The notes under the pieces were generated by a model, which was not told the origin of the DNA, searched no databases, and worked only from the letters and a program-made list of their open reading frames with translations. From NCBI RefSeq assembly GCF_030817315.1, contig NZ_JAUSZF010000001.1:2092501-2156500 (forward strand): a stretch of 64,000 bases of DNA, in the 5' to 3' direction. This document shows, in pieces, positions 20,373-30,043 of the stretch. The stretch's first letter is position 1. Every line of letters starts with the position of its first letter. This DNA comes from Sphingomonas faeni. Its GTDB lineage: Bacteria; Pseudomonadota; Alphaproteobacteria; Sphingomonadales; Sphingomonadaceae. The position numbers and the translations under genes were made by a program.

Positions 20373-21017
20373 TTACCTAGGCGTGCGACCGCCGCCCGGA
20401 TTGCCGCCACGAAATCCGCGGTTGCCGCCGAAGCTGCGGCCCTGCGTTCCGCGATTCTGACGGTATTCGCGCCGATCCTGACGGGCATCGCCGCGATACT
20501 GCTGGCGCGCTTCGCGACGTTCGCCGCGGAACTGGTCCGGCGTGATCTGGCCGTTGCGGAGCTGGCCGCGATCCTGACGGCGGTCCTGGCGGAAATCGCG
20601 ATTGGCTTCGCGACGATCCTGGCGATACTCGCGCGCCGCGGGATTGTTGCCGCGGGCGAAATTGCCCCAGTTGCCGTTGCCGCGGTAGTTGCCGCGACGA
20701 CCCTGCCAATAGCGCTGCTGGTTGCCGTTCCAACGATAGGGGCGACGGTTGCGATCATAGACGTAGACGCCCGAGCCGGGATAATAATAGTCGCCGTTCC
20801 AGCCGTAGTACGAATTCAGGCCGCCATAGCCTGCGAACCCGTCATAGCCGCCGCCATACCCCGCGCCGTAATAGCCGCCGCCATACCCGCCACCGTAATA
20901 GGGGTCGCTCGCATAGCCGAGGCCAGCGCCGCCATAGCCGTAACCGTCGGTGCAGCCCGCGACGCCCAATCCGAGGCCCAGGGCTAGGCCGATAATGCCG
21001 AAGCGTTTCATAAACAT
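20373..21017 (-). CDS. Gly/Tyr-rich and Arg/Gln-rich lipoprotein, unknown function
   Basis: The start at ATG 21017 is preceded by GGGAGA eight bases upstream; a second ATG two codons later is an alternative. The roughly 214-residue product has a lipoprotein signal peptide (GLGLGVAGC). It then runs about 75 residues of Gly/Tyr repeats (GGGYGGGYYGAGYGGGYDG) and a GVYVYDRNRRPYRWNG segment. The C-terminal half is built of Arg, Gln, Asp and Asn (REYRQDRREANRDFRQDRR). Low complexity prevents family assignment. A surface-exposed, nucleic-acid- or polyanion-binding tail is possible but speculative. Confidence 0.8.
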   Translation of the reverse strand: MFMKRFGIIGLALGLGLGVAGCTDGYGYGGAGLGYASDPYYGGGYGGGYYGAGYGGGYDGFAGYGGLNSYYGWNGDYYYPGSGVYVYDRNRRPYRWNGNQQRYWQGRRGNYRGNGNWGNFARGNNPAAREYRQDRREANRDFRQDRRQDRGQLRNGQITPDQFRGERREARQQYRGDARQDRREYRQNRGTQGRSFGGNRGFRGGNPGGGRTPR

Positions 21018-21188
21018 GGAAAATCTCCCGTACGCGGAGGGCGGACACAACGCGCCGCCATTCGTCGCACAACGGAGACACTATGTCGCAAGTTCCATGA
21101 ACGGGGTCTGACGGGATTTCGTACCGGGGGTGGGAATGGGGTTTTGGGTTCCGTGGGAGTTTGAAGGTACGGGACGCCCTTCCTTACT

Positions 21189-21266
21189 GTTCCCCCGCGT
21201 AGGCGGGGGTCCAGGGTACCGGAGCGCTACGGTACTTAGCTGGGCCCCCGCGTCCGCGGGGGAACG
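21189..21266. repeat. paired palindrome, 'CCCCCGCGTAGGCGGGGG' family
   Basis: TTCCCCCGCGTAGGCGGGGG at the left pairs with CCCCCGCGTCCGCGGGGGAA at the right. It lies in the 467-bp gap between the Gly/Tyr lipoprotein and apt, which otherwise holds only the next element. Confidence 0.85.
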
Positions 21267-21296
21267 GTTTGGGGGAACGGTTTGGGTGGGCTGCTT

Positions 21297-21402
21297 CCTC
21301 CCCGGCAGAGGCCGGGGCCCAATTAGAATGGCTGAGGTAACGGCGGGGCGTCCTCCGTTGACGACGTTCCCCAATTGGGCCCCGGCCTTCGCCGGGGGGG
21401 GA
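21297..21402. repeat. paired palindrome, 'GGCCGGGGCCCAATT' family
   Basis: CCCCGGCAGAGGCCGGGGCC plus CAATT at the left is inverted as CCAATTGGGCCCCGGCCTTC plus GCCGGGG at the right. Relatives are at 27245 and 40478. Confidence 0.88.
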
Positions 21403-21484
21403 GCTGTAGGTGGCGGCGTACGACTGCCTTACGGGCGGGACGCATGCGGTGGGGATTGGCGCACCGCCGGCTCGCGGCAGCCGA

Positions 21485-22033
21485 TCAGTGGCCGGGGAAG
21501 TGGATCAGGGCTGAGGCTTCGATGCCGTCCGAGCGGAGCGCGTCGGCGCCGCCGAGTTCGGGGAGGTCGACCAGGAACTGGGCCTGGGTGACGATCGCGC
21601 CGGCTTTGTGGAGCAGGCGGACCGCAGCGCGGGCGGTGCCGCCGGTGGCGATCAGGTCGTCGACCAGCAGGACTCGTGCGCCGGGGGCGAAGGCGTCGGC
21701 GTGGATGGCGATGCGGTCCGTGCCATATTCGAGCGCATAGTCTTCGGCGATCGTGGCGCCGGGGAGTTTGCCGTCCTTGCGGATCAGCAGGACGCCGGCC
21801 TTGAGCGGCGCGGCGAGCGCTGCGGCGAAGAGGAAGCCGCGGGCTTCGATGCCGGCGACGAGGTCGACGGGGCCGGAAACCGCCGCGACCATGCGTTCGA
21901 TCGCAGTCGCCCAGCCCTGCGGGTCGAGGAGCAGGGTCGTGATGTCGCGGAACTGGATGCCGGGCTTGGGGAAGTCCGGGATGGTGCGGATCAGGGCCTT
22001 GAGGTCGGCATTCTGCTCGGCGAAATCGGACAT
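21485..22033 (-). CDS. apt: adenine phosphoribosyltransferase
   Basis: The enzyme salvages adenine to AMP using PRPP in the cytoplasm. At 182 residues it has family length. The PRPP-binding signature VLLVDDLIATGGTA is near residue 123. AGIEARGFLFAAALA and the N-terminal LIRTIPDFPKPGIQFRDIT are characteristic of Apt. It lies downstream of petABC in the same direction, separated by a strong terminator, so it is likely transcribed independently. Confidence 0.96.
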   Translation of the reverse strand: MSDFAEQNADLKALIRTIPDFPKPGIQFRDITTLLLDPQGWATAIERMVAAVSGPVDLVAGIEARGFLFAAALAAPLKAGVLLIRKDGKLPGATIAEDYALEYGTDRIAIHADAFAPGARVLLVDDLIATGGTARAAVRLLHKAGAIVTQAQFLVDLPELGGADALRSDGIEASALIHFPGH

Positions 22034-22099
22034 GGATCGTTCCCTTCGTTCCGCGCGACGGCGGCGGATGGGCCGAGACGCGACGCTGCACCCCGGCCG

Positions 22100-22140
22100 A
22101 AACGAAAGCGGCGGATCGGGCTCATCACCCGTCCGCCGCT
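22100..22140 (-). terminator. terminator after petC
   Basis: On the minus strand AGCGGCGGA-CGGG and CCCG-(A)-TCCGCCGCT form a long hairpin followed by TTTCGTTTCGG. It begins about 40 bases after the petC stop. Confidence 0.8.
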
Positions 22141-22181
22141 CCCTCTATCCGTGCGCCCTTACCGCGGGAGCCCGGCCGCCA

Positions 22182-23024
22182 TCAATGCTTAACGTCGCGC
22201 CAGACGTTCTGGTACGCGCCCCAGGCAAGGCCGCAGAAGATCAGGATGAAGATGATCGACGCGAACCCGGCGGCGTGGCGTGCCTCCAGATTGGGCTCGG
22301 CGGTCCAGGTCAGGAACGCGGAGACGTCGGTCGACATCTGGTCGATCGTCGGCTTGGTACCGTCCGCATAGGTCACCTGGCCGTTGGAGGTCAGCGGCGG
22401 CGGCATCGCGATGTTGAGGTTCGCGAAATACGGATTGTAGTGGAGGCCGGACGGAGTCTTGATGTCCGGGAATTCCTTCAGCAGCGCGGCTGGCTGTGTC
22501 GTGTAGCCGGTCAGCAGCGAGTGGACGTAGGCGGTGCCCTCCTCGCGTGCCTTGGTGATCAGCGAGAGATCGGGCGGCAGCGCGTTGTTGTTCGCGGCGC
22601 GGGCGGCGATCTCGTTCGCGAACGGCGACGGGAAGCGATCCGACGGGATGTTCTTGCGCGTTGCCGCTTCGCCGGTTTCCGGATTGATCGAGGGCTGCTC
22701 GATCACCCACTGGCTGGCGATCGCCTTAACCTCGGGCTCCGAATAGCCGATCTTCTGCAGGTCGCGGAACGACACGAGCCGCAGCGAGTGGCAGGCGGCG
22801 CAGACTTCCTTGTAGACCTGGAACCCGCGCTGGAGCTGGCGACGGTCGAACTTGCCGAACACGCCGTTGGAGGCGAGCTCCAGCTCCTTCGGATGCTTGT
22901 GCGCCACGCTTTCCGCGGTCGGCGCGACTGGGTCGGTGATGACCCCCGCCACGCTGCCGAAGAGCGCGATGCCGAGCACCAGCACGAAGGCCGCGCCGAC
23001 CAGGGATGCGATGAGACGAACCAT
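22182..23024 (-). CDS. petC: cytochrome c1 of the bc1 complex
   Basis: This is the haem-c subunit of ubiquinol:cytochrome c reductase and passes electrons from the Rieske protein to cytochrome c on the periplasmic side. An N-terminal membrane signal (VGAAFVLVLGIALFGSVAG) is followed by the haem-attachment motif CAACH near residues 74-78. The axial Met lies in LNIAMPPPL. A C-terminal anchor helix (FASIIFILIFCGLAWGA) ends just before the stop. The 280-residue length is typical. It is the third gene of petA-petB-petC, 21 bp after petB. Confidence 0.96.
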   Translation of the reverse strand: MVRLIASLVGAAFVLVLGIALFGSVAGVITDPVAPTAESVAHKHPKELELASNGVFGKFDRRQLQRGFQVYKEVCAACHSLRLVSFRDLQKIGYSEPEVKAIASQWVIEQPSINPETGEAATRKNIPSDRFPSPFANEIAARAANNNALPPDLSLITKAREEGTAYVHSLLTGYTTQPAALLKEFPDIKTPSGLHYNPYFANLNIAMPPPLTSNGQVTYADGTKPTIDQMSTDVSAFLTWTAEPNLEARHAAGFASIIFILIFCGLAWGAYQNVWRDVKH

Positions 23025-23045
23025 GTGTGTGTCCTCGAGTTCGTA

Positions 23046-24356
23046 TCAGTGCGCGGCGTGCGGCGCGGACGCCGTCGACAGCGCTGTCTGGGCCGGGCTC
23101 GTGCCACCGTGATTGGCCAGGACGGCCTCGGTGATCGAGTTGGGCAACGGCCGCGGTCGCTCCGCGCGCGAGATCAGCGGCAGGATGATCAGGAAATGCG
23201 CGAAATAGTACGCCGCGCAGATCTGGCTCAGGATCACGTAGAACGCGTTCGCCGGGGCGCCGCCGCAATAGCCGAGCACCAGGATGTCGGCGACGAGGAC
23301 CCAGAACGCGATCCGTGCCTTGGGCCGGTAGTTCATCGAACGGACCGGCGAGCTGTCCAGCCAGGGCAGGAAGAACAGCAGCAGGATCGAGCCGAACATC
23401 GCCAGCACGCCCCAGAGCTTGGCCGGCAGGATGAAGTCCGCGGTGAAGGCGCGCAGGATCGCGTAGAACGGCCAGAAATACCATTCGGGGACGATGTGCG
23501 CGGGCGTCGAAAGCGGGTTCGCCGGGATGTAGTTGTCCGGGTGGCCGAGATAATTCGGGAAGAAGAACAACAGGCTGGCGAAGATCAGCAGGAAGATGCC
23601 GAGCCCGAAGCCGTCCTTCGCCGTGTAGTAGGGGTGGAACGGGACGGTGTCCTGCTCGCCCTTCACGTCGACGCCGGTCGGGTTGTTCGAGCCGGGGATG
23701 TGCAGCGCCCAGATGTGCAGGATGATGACGCCCGCGATCACGAACGGCAGCAGGTAATGCAGCGAGAAAAAGCGGTTGAGCGCGGCGTTGTCGGGCGCGA
23801 ATCCGCCCAGCAGCCAGATGCGGATGGTGTCGCCGACCAGCGGGATCGCCGAGAAGAACCCGGTGATGACCTGCGCACCCCAGAAGCTCATCTGGCCCCA
23901 AGGAAGCACGTAGCCCATGAACGCGGTCGCCATCATCAGCAGGAAGATGACCACGCCGAGCAGCCAGACCATCTCGCGCGGCGCCTTGTACGAGCCGTAA
24001 TAGAGCCCGCGGAAGATGTGCGTGTAGACGACGATGAAGAACATCGAGGCGCCGTTCGCGTGCGCGTAGCGCAGGAACCAGCCCGCGTTGACGTCGCGCA
24101 TGATGCTCTCGACCGAGTCGAACGCGACCGCGCCGTTGGCGGCGTAGTGCATTGCGAGCACGATGCCGGTGATGATCTGGATCGCGAGCGCGGCACCGGC
24201 GAGGACGCCGAAGTTCCAGAAGTAATTGAGGTTGCGCGGGACCGGATAACCGGCGCCGACTGCGTTGTAGACGAGCCGGGGAACGGGAAGCCGCTCATCC
24301 AGCCACCGCGTCAGCGGCAGCTTCGGTTCGTATTGCTTGGCCCAGGGAAAGCTCAT
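23046..24356 (-). CDS. petB: cytochrome b of the bc1 complex
   Basis: This is the membrane core of ubiquinol:cytochrome c reductase, carrying two b haems and the Qo and Qi quinone sites. The 436-residue protein shows the Qo-site PEWY motif ([18 protein letters not shown]), [19 protein letters not shown], and haem-ligand His residues in [25 protein letters not shown] and ILHIWALH. The Ala/His/Pro-rich C-terminal tail is slightly longer than in many relatives. It lies between petA and petC in the canonical operon order. Confidence 0.97.
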   Translation of the reverse strand: MSFPWAKQYEPKLPLTRWLDERLPVPRLVYNAVGAGYPVPRNLNYFWNFGVLAGAALAIQIITGIVLAMHYAANGAVAFDSVESIMRDVNAGWFLRYAHANGASMFFIVVYTHIFRGLYYGSYKAPREMVWLLGVVIFLLMMATAFMGYVLPWGQMSFWGAQVITGFFSAIPLVGDTIRIWLLGGFAPDNAALNRFFSLHYLLPFVIAGVIILHIWALHIPGSNNPTGVDVKGEQDTVPFHPYYTAKDGFGLGIFLLIFASLLFFFPNYLGHPDNYIPANPLSTPAHIVPEWYFWPFYAILRAFTADFILPAKLWGVLAMFGSILLLFFLPWLDSSPVRSMNYRPKARIAFWVLVADILVLGYCGGAPANAFYVILSQICAAYYFAHFLIILPLISRAERPRPLPNSITEAVLANHGGTSPAQTALSTASAPHAAH

Positions 24357-24366
24357 GGTGTTTTCC

Positions 24367-24951
24367 TCAGCCTACCGTGACGACGGTGTCGGAATTGAAG
24401 GCATAGTCCGGCACGTGGAGGTTGGTCGGTGCGGGGCCTTTGCGGATGCGCGCGGCGGTGTCGTAAGCCGAACCGTGGCAGGGGCAGAAATAGCCGCCGA
24501 ACGGACCCTTGTTCTCACCCTCGCCTGCGCCGAGCGGGACGCAGCCGAGATGCGTGCAGACGCCCAGCGTGATCAGCCAGTTCTTCTTGCCCGCCTTGGT
24601 GCGCTCCTCGAGCGTCTGCGGATCGCGCAGTGTCGAGATATCGACCGCGTCGGCTTCCGAGATTTCCTTCGGCGTCAGGTTGCGCACGAACAGCGGCTGC
24701 TTGCGGAACGAGGTCTTGATCGCCTGGCCGGGGAGGATCTTCGACAGGTCGATCTCGGTGGTCGACTGCGCGAGCACGTCGGCCGAGGGGTTCATCTGGT
24801 TGATCAGCGGCAGGACGATCGCGACCGCGCCCACGCCGGCGAACGAGACGGCTGCGATATTGATGAAATCACGGCGGCGAGGGTCATGGGCCTCTTCGTG
24901 AAACGGCTCTGGCGATTCGCCGGGAGGAACCATGTCGTCGACTGTCGCCAT
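24367..24951 (-). CDS. petA: Rieske iron-sulfur subunit of the bc1 complex
   Basis: This subunit moves electrons from ubiquinol to cytochrome c1 through a 2Fe-2S cluster. The 194-residue protein carries the two cluster motifs [10 protein letters not shown] and CPCHGSAYD, two Cys and two His ligands in total. Near residue 27 a Tat-like [11 protein letters not shown] segment leads into the single transmembrane helix, which acts as an uncleaved anchor. It is the first gene of petABC. The 185 bp upstream is shared with divergent trmL and must contain the operon promoter; I could not define its boxes. Confidence 0.97.
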   Translation of the reverse strand: MATVDDMVPPGESPEPFHEEAHDPRRRDFINIAAVSFAGVGAVAIVLPLINQMNPSADVLAQSTTEIDLSKILPGQAIKTSFRKQPLFVRNLTPKEISEADAVDISTLRDPQTLEERTKAGKKNWLITLGVCTHLGCVPLGAGEGENKGPFGGYFCPCHGSAYDTAARIRKGPAPTNLHVPDYAFNSDTVVTVG

Positions 24952-25136
24952 TCATCTCGCCCTTGCACGTTATTTTTTTCGTGGCCGACTGGGCTTTCGG
25001 TTTCGCGAAACCATATGCCCATTCCGCCCGACCGTCCCCACGGAGGCTGCGATCTGATAGACGGCGGGACGACGGTTTGCCAACTGCATTTTGCTTTGGG
25101 TTACCGCCGCGCCCTCGCTGCGCTAGGGGATCGGGC

Positions 25137-25586
25137 ATGCGTATTGCCCTCTACCAACCCGATATCGCCGGAAATGTCGGCGCGATTTTGCGCACCGCGG
25201 CGTGCATGGGAATCGGCGTCGACCTGATCGAACCGATGGGATTCACCTGGAGCGACAAGGCCGTCGCGCGCTCCGGCATGGACTATGTCGGCGTGGTCGA
25301 CGTGGTGCGGCATGTCGATTGGGACGCGTTCCTGGGACAGGTGACCGGGCGGATCGTGTTGCTGACGACGAAGGGCGCCGTGCGGCTGGATGTGGCCGCG
25401 TTTCGCGAGGACGACGTGTTGTTGATGGGGAGCGAGGGGGCTGGCGTGCCGGAGGAGGTGCATGCGCGGGCGGATATGCGGGTGCTGATCCCGATGCGGC
25501 CTGGGTTGCGGTCGATGAATATTTCGGTGGCGACGGGGATCGTTGCGGCGGAGGCGCTGCGGCAGACCGGGGGGTGGCCGGCCTGA
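25137..25586 (+). CDS. trmL: tRNA (cytidine(34)-2'-O)-methyltransferase, SPOUT family
   Basis: TrmL methylates the ribose of the wobble base in certain leucine tRNAs using S-adenosylmethionine. The 149-residue product from ATG 25137 is a minimal SPOUT domain. It begins MRIALYQPDIAGNVGAILRT, holds LMGSEGAGVPEEV and ends with the trefoil-knot motif IPMRPGLRSMNISVATGI. TAGGGGA upstream can serve as ribosome-binding site. It is divergent from petABC and is followed by a repeat element. Confidence 0.93.
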   Translation: MRIALYQPDIAGNVGAILRTAACMGIGVDLIEPMGFTWSDKAVARSGMDYVGVVDVVRHVDWDAFLGQVTGRIVLLTTKGAVRLDVAAFREDDVLLMGSEGAGVPEEVHARADMRVLIPMRPGLRSMNISVATGIVAAEALRQTGGWPA

Positions 25587-25595
25587 CCCTTCTGC

Positions 25596-25706
25596 TCCCC
25601 TCCCTGGAAGGGAGGGGTCGGGGGTGGGTCGGCCCGCTTCGGCCATTAGCGTTCGGATGTGCGGAAGCCGACCCACCCCCAGCCCCTCCCTTCCAGGGAG
25701 GGGGGC
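25596..25706. repeat. REPIN-like paired palindrome, 'CCCTCCCTGGAAGGGAGGGG' family
   Basis: The left end CCCCTCCCTGGAAGGGAGGG plus GGGGGTGGGTCGG is inverted at the right as CCGACCCACCCCCAG plus CCCCTCCCTTCCAGGGAGGG. It fills most of the trmL-hemF gap. Confidence 0.93.
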
Positions 25707-25757
25707 GAGACGCGTCGTGTCTTTCACGCGTCGCTTGCTGGCGGTAGAGACGCCCCC

Positions 25758-26600
25758 ATGATCGAACTCGACCCCCAGCAAGCCGCCGCCCGAACCTGGT
25801 TCGAGTCCCTTCGCGATCGCATTTGTGCGGAGTTCGAGGCGATCGAGCGGGAGGCGGGATCGGACGCTGCGTTCCAATACACCCCGTGGAACCGAACCGA
25901 TCCGTCGGGCGAGCCGGGCGGCGGCGGCGTGATGGGGGTGATGAAGGGCCGGGTGTTCGAGAAGGTCGGCGTCAACGTCTCGACCGTGGGCGGCACGTTC
26001 GAGGGCGAGTTCGCCAAGTCGATCCACGGCGCCGGCGAAGACCCGCGGTTCTTCGCGACCGGGATCAGCCTGGTCGCGCACATGGCCAACCCGCACATGC
26101 CGGCGGTGCACATGAACTGCCGCTTCCTCAATACGACCAAGCGCTGGTTCGGTGGCGGCGGCGATCTCAACCCGCCGCTGCCGATCGAGGAGGATACCGC
26201 CGACTTCCACGCGACGATGAAGGCCGCGTGCGACGCGCATGATCCGGCGCATTATCCGCGCTTCAAGGAATGGGCCGAGACCTATTTCTACATCCCGCAC
26301 CGGAAAGTCAGTCGCGGCGCGGGCGGAATTTTCTTCGACCACCTGGATGGCGATTTCGAGACCAATTTCGCGTTCACGCGCGATGTCGGCGAGGCGTTTC
26401 TGGATGCGTATCCGCGGATCGTGCGGCGGCGGATGGATACGCCGTTCACTGCCGCCGACGAGGCACGGATGCTCGAATGGCGGGGGCGTTATGCCGAGTT
26501 CAACCTCGTCTATGATCGGGGCACCTTGTTCGGGTTGAAGACCGGCGGCAACATCGACGCGATCCTGATGAGCCTGCCGCCACGCGCGACGTGGTCGTGA
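25758..26600 (+). CDS. hemF: oxygen-dependent coproporphyrinogen III oxidase
   Basis: The enzyme oxidatively decarboxylates coproporphyrinogen III to protoporphyrinogen IX in aerobic haem synthesis. From ATG 25758 the product is 280 residues. Conserved blocks include YTPWNR, GGGGVMGVMKGRVFEKVGVN, PAVHMNCRFL, KRWFGGGGDLNP and YNLVYDRGT-like FNLVYDRGTLFGLKTGG. The frame runs further upstream, but only into the repeat element, so ATG 25758 is preferred. A GNAT gene follows after four bases and is probably co-transcribed. Confidence 0.96.
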   Translation: MIELDPQQAAARTWFESLRDRICAEFEAIEREAGSDAAFQYTPWNRTDPSGEPGGGGVMGVMKGRVFEKVGVNVSTVGGTFEGEFAKSIHGAGEDPRFFATGISLVAHMANPHMPAVHMNCRFLNTTKRWFGGGGDLNPPLPIEEDTADFHATMKAACDAHDPAHYPRFKEWAETYFYIPHRKVSRGAGGIFFDHLDGDFETNFAFTRDVGEAFLDAYPRIVRRRMDTPFTAADEARMLEWRGRYAEFNLVYDRGTLFGLKTGGNIDAILMSLPPRATWS

Positions 26601-26604
26601 TCCG

Positions 26605-27198
26605 GTGGCGCTGATCCCGGTTGCCGACGACGTCCTCGCGACGATCGTCACGACGCTGGAGATGCGCAAGCGGCCGCCGTTGCGACCGAGCCCGGGGTCG
26701 CGGTTGCGGCTGGTGCGGTGGGAGCGGCCGGCGCTGGAGAAGTATCGCGCGCTGTTCCGGCGGGTGGGGAGCCCGTGGCTGTGGTTCTCTCGGCTGGTGA
26801 TGGCGGACGATGCGCTGGCGGCGATCGTGCATGATCCGGGGATCGCGGTGTATGCGGTGCTCGATCCGACGGGGATCGAGGTGGGGATGCTCGAACTCGA
26901 TTTCCGTGCGGCGGGCGCGTGCGAAATCTCATATTTCGGGTTGATCCCGGAGCTGGCGGGGCAAGGTCATGGGCGGTGGCTGATGGCGGAGGCTTGCGCG
27001 CGGGCCTGGGCGAAGGGGGTGGAGCGGGTCTGGCTGCATACCTGCACGCTCGATCATCCTAGTGCGCTGGGGTTCTATCGGGCGCAGGGGTTCGTGGCGG
27101 TGAAGCGGACTATCGAGACGTTTCCGGATCCTCGGGCGACGGGGGTGCTGCCGGAGGAGACTGCGCCGCAGATTCCGTATTTGGGGGAGCGGGGGTAG
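26605..27198 (+). CDS. GNAT-family N-acetyltransferase
   Basis: Starting with GTG four bases after hemF, the 197-residue protein has one GNAT domain. The acetyl-CoA pyrophosphate-binding turn is ELAGQGHGRWLM (about residues 113-124). The late motif DHPSALGFYRAQGF is the usual GNAT motif B. The first 35 residues are an extra N-terminal segment rich in Arg and Pro. The acetyl acceptor is unknown; the hemF context does not clearly indicate one. Confidence 0.85.
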   Translation: MALIPVADDVLATIVTTLEMRKRPPLRPSPGSRLRLVRWERPALEKYRALFRRVGSPWLWFSRLVMADDALAAIVHDPGIAVYAVLDPTGIEVGMLELDFRAAGACEISYFGLIPELAGQGHGRWLMAEACARAWAKGVERVWLHTCTLDHPSALGFYRAQGFVAVKRTIETFPDPRATGVLPEETAPQIPYLGERG

Positions 27199-27244
27199 GT
27201 CGCAGCCGTTTCATCAACCGGGGGTCGTATGCGCCGACCTCGTC

Positions 27245-27351
27245 CACCTCCCCGGCGGAGGCCCGGTCCAATTGGGGGACGTTGCTGACTGAGCGGTGCG
27301 GCCGATTACTGCGACCTCTCTAATTGGGCCCCGGGCTCCGCCGGGGAGGTG
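27245..27351. repeat. paired palindrome, 'GGCCCGGTCCAATT' family
   Basis: CACCTCCCCGGCGGAGGCCC at the left is inverted as GGGCTCCGCCGGGGAGGTG at the right, with CCAATTGGGG and TAATTGGGCCCC inside. The 369-bp gap between the GNAT gene and the membrane-protein pair holds this and one half element, and I see no gene in it. Confidence 0.87.
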
Positions 27352-27451
27352 CTTTTTCCGAGCGAACAGCACTAACGGCTTGAGTGCGCCTCAGGCTTGC
27401 TCGCTTCTATCGCGCTAAGCAGCCCTAGGCGGAAACGCTGGCAACTGCCCC

Positions 27452-27493
27452 AACCCCTCACCCCGACCCTCTCCCCGCAGGGGAGAGGGAGCA
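27452..27493. repeat. half of a REPIN-like element
   Basis: CCCCTCACCCCGACCCTCTC followed by CCCGCAGGGGAGAGGGAGCAGGA matches the right half of the element inside glyS at 5040-5172. The left partner is missing. Confidence 0.7.
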
Positions 27494-27567
27494 GGAGGTG
27501 GTGCCCCCCGCAGGCGGTGCGGAGGGAGCAACAGTCCTACTCGCTCGCCGGCTCCTGAGGCCCGCTC

Positions 27568-28308
27568 CTACCTCGCCAAGCGGCGGTAGGCGGAGATTGC
27601 TATCAGGGCCATCGCTATGCCGGCTGCCATCGCCGCCACTGCGGCACCGGCGTCGACGATCACGAGCGCGACCGGGTTGGCCTGCCCGCCGGCACGCAAG
27701 GCGCGGTCGGCCATCATGAACGGTGCGCCGACGAGCCAGCCGCTGATGTAGCTGAACGCAGCGAGCCCCATGAGCGGCAAGCCGGAACCGCGGCTGAGGC
27801 TGAAGCTGCGGCGGATCGCGCCCAGCGCGCCGAGCGGGGCTTCGGCGAACATCGCGGGGCCGGTCAGCATCGTCCGGCCGAGAATGTAGAGGCCGGGGAT
27901 CGCGTACAGCAGCAGCCCTGCCCCCGCCGGCAGCGAGACGATCACCATCGCCAGCAGGAAGCGCGGGAAGATCCGCAGGCAGCGCGTCAGCGCCTGCCGC
28001 AGGTCGAGATGCTCGCGATCGAGATACAGCGCGTAGAACAGCGACGTGCCGAAGAAGCTCGTCACATAGGCGAGCAGGTACCAGCCGCCATGCGCCGCCG
28101 CCCAGGTCTGCACCGCATCGGCCCAGACGATCGCCTGCGCCTCGTTATTGCCGGCCGCGGCATCGGGCATCGGCGGATCGGGGACGACCAGCGCGAGCGC
28201 GAAGGCGGGCAGGAACAGGAACGGTGCGGCGATCCGCAGCAACAGGTCGCGGTCGCGTTTGAAGAGCGTCCAGGCGTCGGTGAGAACGGTCGCGAAATCG
28301 AGCTTCAT
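27568..28308 (-). CDS. polytopic membrane protein, unknown function
   Basis: From ATG 28308 the product is 246 residues. After an amphipathic N-terminus ([20 protein letters not shown]) it contains about five or six hydrophobic helices, including LLLRIAAPFLFLPAFALAL, FLLAMVIVSLPAGAGLLL and a C-terminal pair. It resembles inner-membrane YciC-like or glycerophosphodiesterase-membrane-domain proteins, in which a soluble amphipathic start precedes paired helices; I cannot name a function. Its ATG overlaps the stop of the preceding gene by ATGA, so the two are translationally coupled and may form a complex. Confidence 0.8.
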   Translation of the reverse strand: MKLDFATVLTDAWTLFKRDRDLLLRIAAPFLFLPAFALALVVPDPPMPDAAAGNNEAQAIVWADAVQTWAAAHGGWYLLAYVTSFFGTSLFYALYLDREHLDLRQALTRCLRIFPRFLLAMVIVSLPAGAGLLLYAIPGLYILGRTMLTGPAMFAEAPLGALGAIRRSFSLSRGSGLPLMGLAAFSYISGWLVGAPFMMADRALRAGGQANPVALVIVDAGAAVAAMAAGIAMALIAISAYRRLAR

Positions 28309-29168
28309 GAGACGGCGTGTTTCTCTCTGGTGGCGACATAGAGCTGTGCGGTGAAGACTGCGGCGAGCGCGGTGAAGGCCGTGGTGACGACCGAGCCGGC
28401 AACCCCGGCAAGAAAGGCCGCCGTCGCGACGGAGTCTGCGCCTAGCACGAGACGGAAGACGATACCCGTGACGGACTGTGCGGCGCCGGTGGCGACCATC
28501 AGGACGATCAGGAACAGGATCATGACGCCGATGATCCGCCAGGTCATGCCCTTGGTAAGCTGGATCGAGCGACGGATCGCCCCGACGCCGAGACGTTCGT
28601 TGAGAATGACCGGGTTGAGCAGCACCAGTCGCGCGCCGATCCAGAGCAGGACGAGCAGATAGGCCAGCCCGTAGAGCGCGGTGAAGCTGGCGGCACCGAC
28701 GCTGGGCGGCGTCATCCGTGCGCTCGATCCATTGGCGGCGGCGACGAAGTCGAAGCCGGACTGAACCAGCACGACGATCGGCGGCACCGCGAGCAGCAGC
28801 GCGACGATCGTCAGCAGTGCGGTGATGCCGAGCGCGGGCAATACGCGCGCGCCACCCCGGCGGCGCGCGGACGCGGCATCGACCGCCGGATCGGTGGCGA
28901 TCGCGACGATCGCGAGTTGCGCCCAAATCATCGCGACGAGCGCGACGATCGTCAGGGCAACCCCGACCAGCATCGAAACCGGATTCGCACGCGACGAGAA
29001 CGCGACGAATCCGTCCCGCACGACGGTTGGCAGCAGGATGCCGAGCACCGCGATCGACGCGATCATGCCGGTGCGCCCATTGAGCACCTCGATCGTGCGA
29101 TCCCAGACAGTGCCCATCTTCACGCGTACGTTGCCTGTGCCCGCCTGTGCCATGTCCGCCTGTGCCAT
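28305..29168 (-). CDS. polytopic membrane protein, partner of downstream gene
   Basis: I chose ATG 29168 because GGGAG lies about nine bases upstream; ATG 29153 and GTG 29123 ([10 protein letters not shown]) are alternatives, and the longer frame to 29339 is unlikely. The 287-residue product has about six hydrophobic segments, including [30 protein letters not shown] and [20 protein letters not shown]. The KRDR/DRT-type amphipathic start and helix layout resemble its downstream neighbour, suggesting a duplicated or paired family. Function is unknown. Confidence 0.75.
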   Translation of the reverse strand: MAQADMAQAGTGNVRVKMGTVWDRTIEVLNGRTGMIASIAVLGILLPTVVRDGFVAFSSRANPVSMLVGVALTIVALVAMIWAQLAIVAIATDPAVDAASARRRGGARVLPALGITALLTIVALLLAVPPIVVLVQSGFDFVAAANGSSARMTPPSVGAASFTALYGLAYLLVLLWIGARLVLLNPVILNERLGVGAIRRSIQLTKGMTWRIIGVMILFLIVLMVATGAAQSVTGIVFRLVLGADSVATAAFLAGVAGSVVTTAFTALAAVFTAQLYVATREKHAVS

Positions 29169-29277
29169 GCCCGTGCTCCCGCCATTCCCGTTCCTGCGCG
29201 AGGTAGCCCAAGCCCCTGCGCTTGACCACATGGTTGAAACGCGCGTCGCGGTTGCAAGTCGCGCCGGGGGTGCGCAA

Positions 29278-29940
29278 GTGGGATCGGTGACCACCCCCCT
29301 CCCCTCCGATATCGAATGGCGTACCAGCGCCGGCCTCACCCCCTATGCCGACGCGCTGGCGGAGATGGAGGCGCGCGCGGCGGCGGTCCGCGCCGGCGAT
29401 GCGCGCGAGCTGCTGTGGATGCTCGAACATCCGCCGGTCTACACGGCGGGCACCAGCGCCGAGGCCGCCGACCTGATCGACGCCCGCTTTCCAGTGATCC
29501 CTACCGGCCGCGGCGGGAAATACACCTATCACGGGCCGGGGCAGCGGATCGGCTATGTCGTGCTCGACCTCACCAAGCGGGGCCGTGACGTGCGATGCTA
29601 CGTCCACGCGCTCGAATCATGGGTCATCGCAGCACTCGGCGAACTGGGCGTCGAAGCGTTCGCGGTGGATGGCCGCGTCGGAATCTGGACACTCGACCGG
29701 GGTGTCGAAGCCAAGATCGGCGCGATCGGCGTGCGGGTCAGGCGCTGGGTGACGCTCCACGGCTTCTCGGTGAACGTCGACCCGGACCTGTCGCACTTCG
29801 GTGGTATCGTACCCTGCGGCCTGCCCGAATACGGCGTTACCAGCCTGCGATCGCTCGGCATTTCTGCCGATCTTGCAACTTTCGACGCGGCCCTTGCGTT
29901 GACGGCGAGCGCTTTCCTTGAAACTGTTTGTTGTCCTTGA
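29278..29940 (+). CDS. lipB: octanoyl-[ACP]:protein N-octanoyltransferase
   Basis: LipB transfers octanoate from acyl carrier protein to lipoyl domains, the first step of lipoate synthesis. Conserved blocks are [54 protein letters not shown] with the catalytic Lys, and [14 protein letters not shown] with the catalytic Cys. The start is uncertain: GTG 29278 has GGGGGT upstream and is used here, GTG 29287 ([11 protein letters not shown]) is equally credible, and ATG 29230 would add residues not expected in the family. The product is about 217-220 residues. Confidence 0.93.
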   Translation: MGSVTTPLPSDIEWRTSAGLTPYADALAEMEARAAAVRAGDARELLWMLEHPPVYTAGTSAEAADLIDARFPVIPTGRGGKYTYHGPGQRIGYVVLDLTKRGRDVRCYVHALESWVIAALGELGVEAFAVDGRVGIWTLDRGVEAKIGAIGVRVRRWVTLHGFSVNVDPDLSHFGGIVPCGLPEYGVTSLRSLGISADLATFDAALALTASAFLETVCCP

Positions 29941-30043
29941 GAAAACGAGGCTTGAGGGCAAAGCGTTATCGGATTAATGTCCACTACGATTTGGGTATTA
30001 AGGGCGAGCAGCCAGCCAAATCCTCTATCTAGGGAGCTTCCAC

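Noticed and set aside
21753..24380. An 875-residue plus-strand frame antisense to petB and petC
   Set aside because: It has no recognisable motif, and the minus strand carries intact petC and petB with haem and PEWY motifs.
24952..25136. A promoter pair between petA and trmL
   Set aside because: The gap must contain promoters, but no convincing -35/-10 boxes could be placed by eye.
27568..29607. A single 679-residue membrane protein
   Set aside because: The upstream part is out of register with the real gene at 28305-29168; the ATGA overlap at 28305-28308 shows two coupled genes.
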